DNA of 6,733 bases from Sulfurovum sp. (GTDB taxonomy: Bacteria; Campylobacterota; Campylobacteria; Campylobacterales; Sulfurovaceae), in contig DAOUPF010000072.1 of the NCBI GenBank assembly GCA_030626265.1, forward strand, positions 1 through 6,733. Reading direction: 5' to 3'. Below, piece after piece: positions 6,576 through 6,733 of the stretch. The notes below the pieces were generated by a model, which was not told the origin of the DNA, did not search any database, and saw only the letters and a program-made list of their open reading frames with translations. Numbering within the stretch: position 1 is the first letter of the stretch; the number at the start of each line of letters is the position of its first letter. The translations under genes and the position numbers were made by a program.

Positions 6576-6611
6576 TTTTTACCTCTCAATTTTTTAATAG
6601 TTTAACTAATA

Positions 6612-6631
6612 AGTGTTTATTCAGAGTTTAT
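6612..6631 (-). promoter_or_regulatory. 11-bp-spaced direct repeat, candidate response-regulator site
   Basis: On the - strand, ATAAACTCT (6631-6623) is repeated as ATAAACACT (6620-6612). Eight of nine bases match and the period is 11 bp. OmpR-family regulators typically bind head-to-tail half-sites spaced about one helical turn apart. The repeat lies just downstream of the predicted transcription start (about 6635), so occupancy would more likely repress than activate the operon. Confidence 0.45.
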
Positions 6632-6641
6632 CATTTGGAGT

Positions 6642-6650
6642 AGTATATCA
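6642..6650 (-). promoter_or_regulatory. Extended -10 promoter for the two-component/porin operon
   Basis: On the - strand the sequence reads TGATATACT, an extended -10 (TGnTATACT, one mismatch from TATAAT). No recognisable -35 is seen 16-18 bp upstream. Transcription would start near 6635, leaving a leader of about 60 nt before the ATG at 6575. The form matches the promoter at 687-695. Confidence 0.5.
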
Positions 6651-6669
6651 TAAAATGAGATAAATATGA

Positions 6670-6698
6670 TTGCACAAAACCATCAGAAAAGCTATAAA
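6670..6698 (+). promoter_or_regulatory. Divergent sigma70-type promoter reading out of the window
   Basis: TTGCAC (6670-6675) and TATAAA (6693-6698) are separated by exactly 17 bp, a good sigma70 arrangement. The start would be near 6705. AAGGA at 6721-6725 follows at the right place for a ribosome site, so a + strand gene probably begins at or just past the window end. GTG at 6730-6732 is only 4 nt from AAGGA, so the true start may lie further right. Confidence 0.5.
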
Positions 6699-6733
6699 TT
6701 TAAATCGTAAATACATCACTAAGGACAAAGTGA

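Noticed and set aside
6331..6597. + strand 88-residue reading frame opposite the response regulator
   Set aside because: It mirrors the receiver-domain coding strand and is low-complexity Ser/Lys-rich; no support for translation.

Overview
The window looks like a chromosomal segment of an AT-rich, Gram-negative bacterium, most likely a campylobacterote (Sulfurovum/Sulfurimonas-like). The reasons are the low GC of the right half, a beta-barrel protein ending in Phe, a HisKA kinase with an HDINTP H-box, and extended -10 promoters without a clear -35. This taxonomic placement is inference from style, not from a marker gene. I see no RNA gene, insertion sequence, CRISPR array, phage gene or plasmid gene.

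Layout. (1) Left edge, + strand: a 144-residue three-helix membrane protein of the DUF4405 type with two histidines placed like haem ligands (94-528). (2) A 203-bp gap with an extended -10 promoter at its right end. (3) A + strand three-gene operon (732-3200) with overlapping genes: a DUF2157 membrane protein, a DUF4401 membrane protein and a GDYXXLXY-family anchored protein. These three families are known to travel together, but their biochemical role is not established. Its base composition appears richer in GC than the right half. (4) A hairpin between convergent stop codons (about 3198-3229). (5) A - strand five-gene operon (6575 down to 3230) in the order response regulator, histidine kinase, small secreted basic protein, outer-membrane porin-like barrel, Sel1-repeat protein. 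Neighbouring genes either overlap or sit 2 nt apart. (6) A divergent regulatory region (6576-6733) with an extended -10 promoter for the - strand operon, an 11-bp-spaced direct repeat that could be the response regulator's own site, and a good sigma70 promoter firing rightward into a gene that begins beyond the window.

How the genes may work together. In the right operon, a short-loop sensor kinase with two extracytoplasmic cysteines would phosphorylate an OmpR-type regulator. The co-transcribed cargo is entirely envelope-directed: a small secreted protein, a porin-like barrel and an anchored Sel1 protein. This suggests a self-contained envelope-sensing and envelope-remodelling unit, and it is the most interesting candidate for an undescribed system here. 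The left operon encodes two polytopic proteins and one anchored extracytoplasmic protein, plausibly an inner-membrane complex of unknown function.
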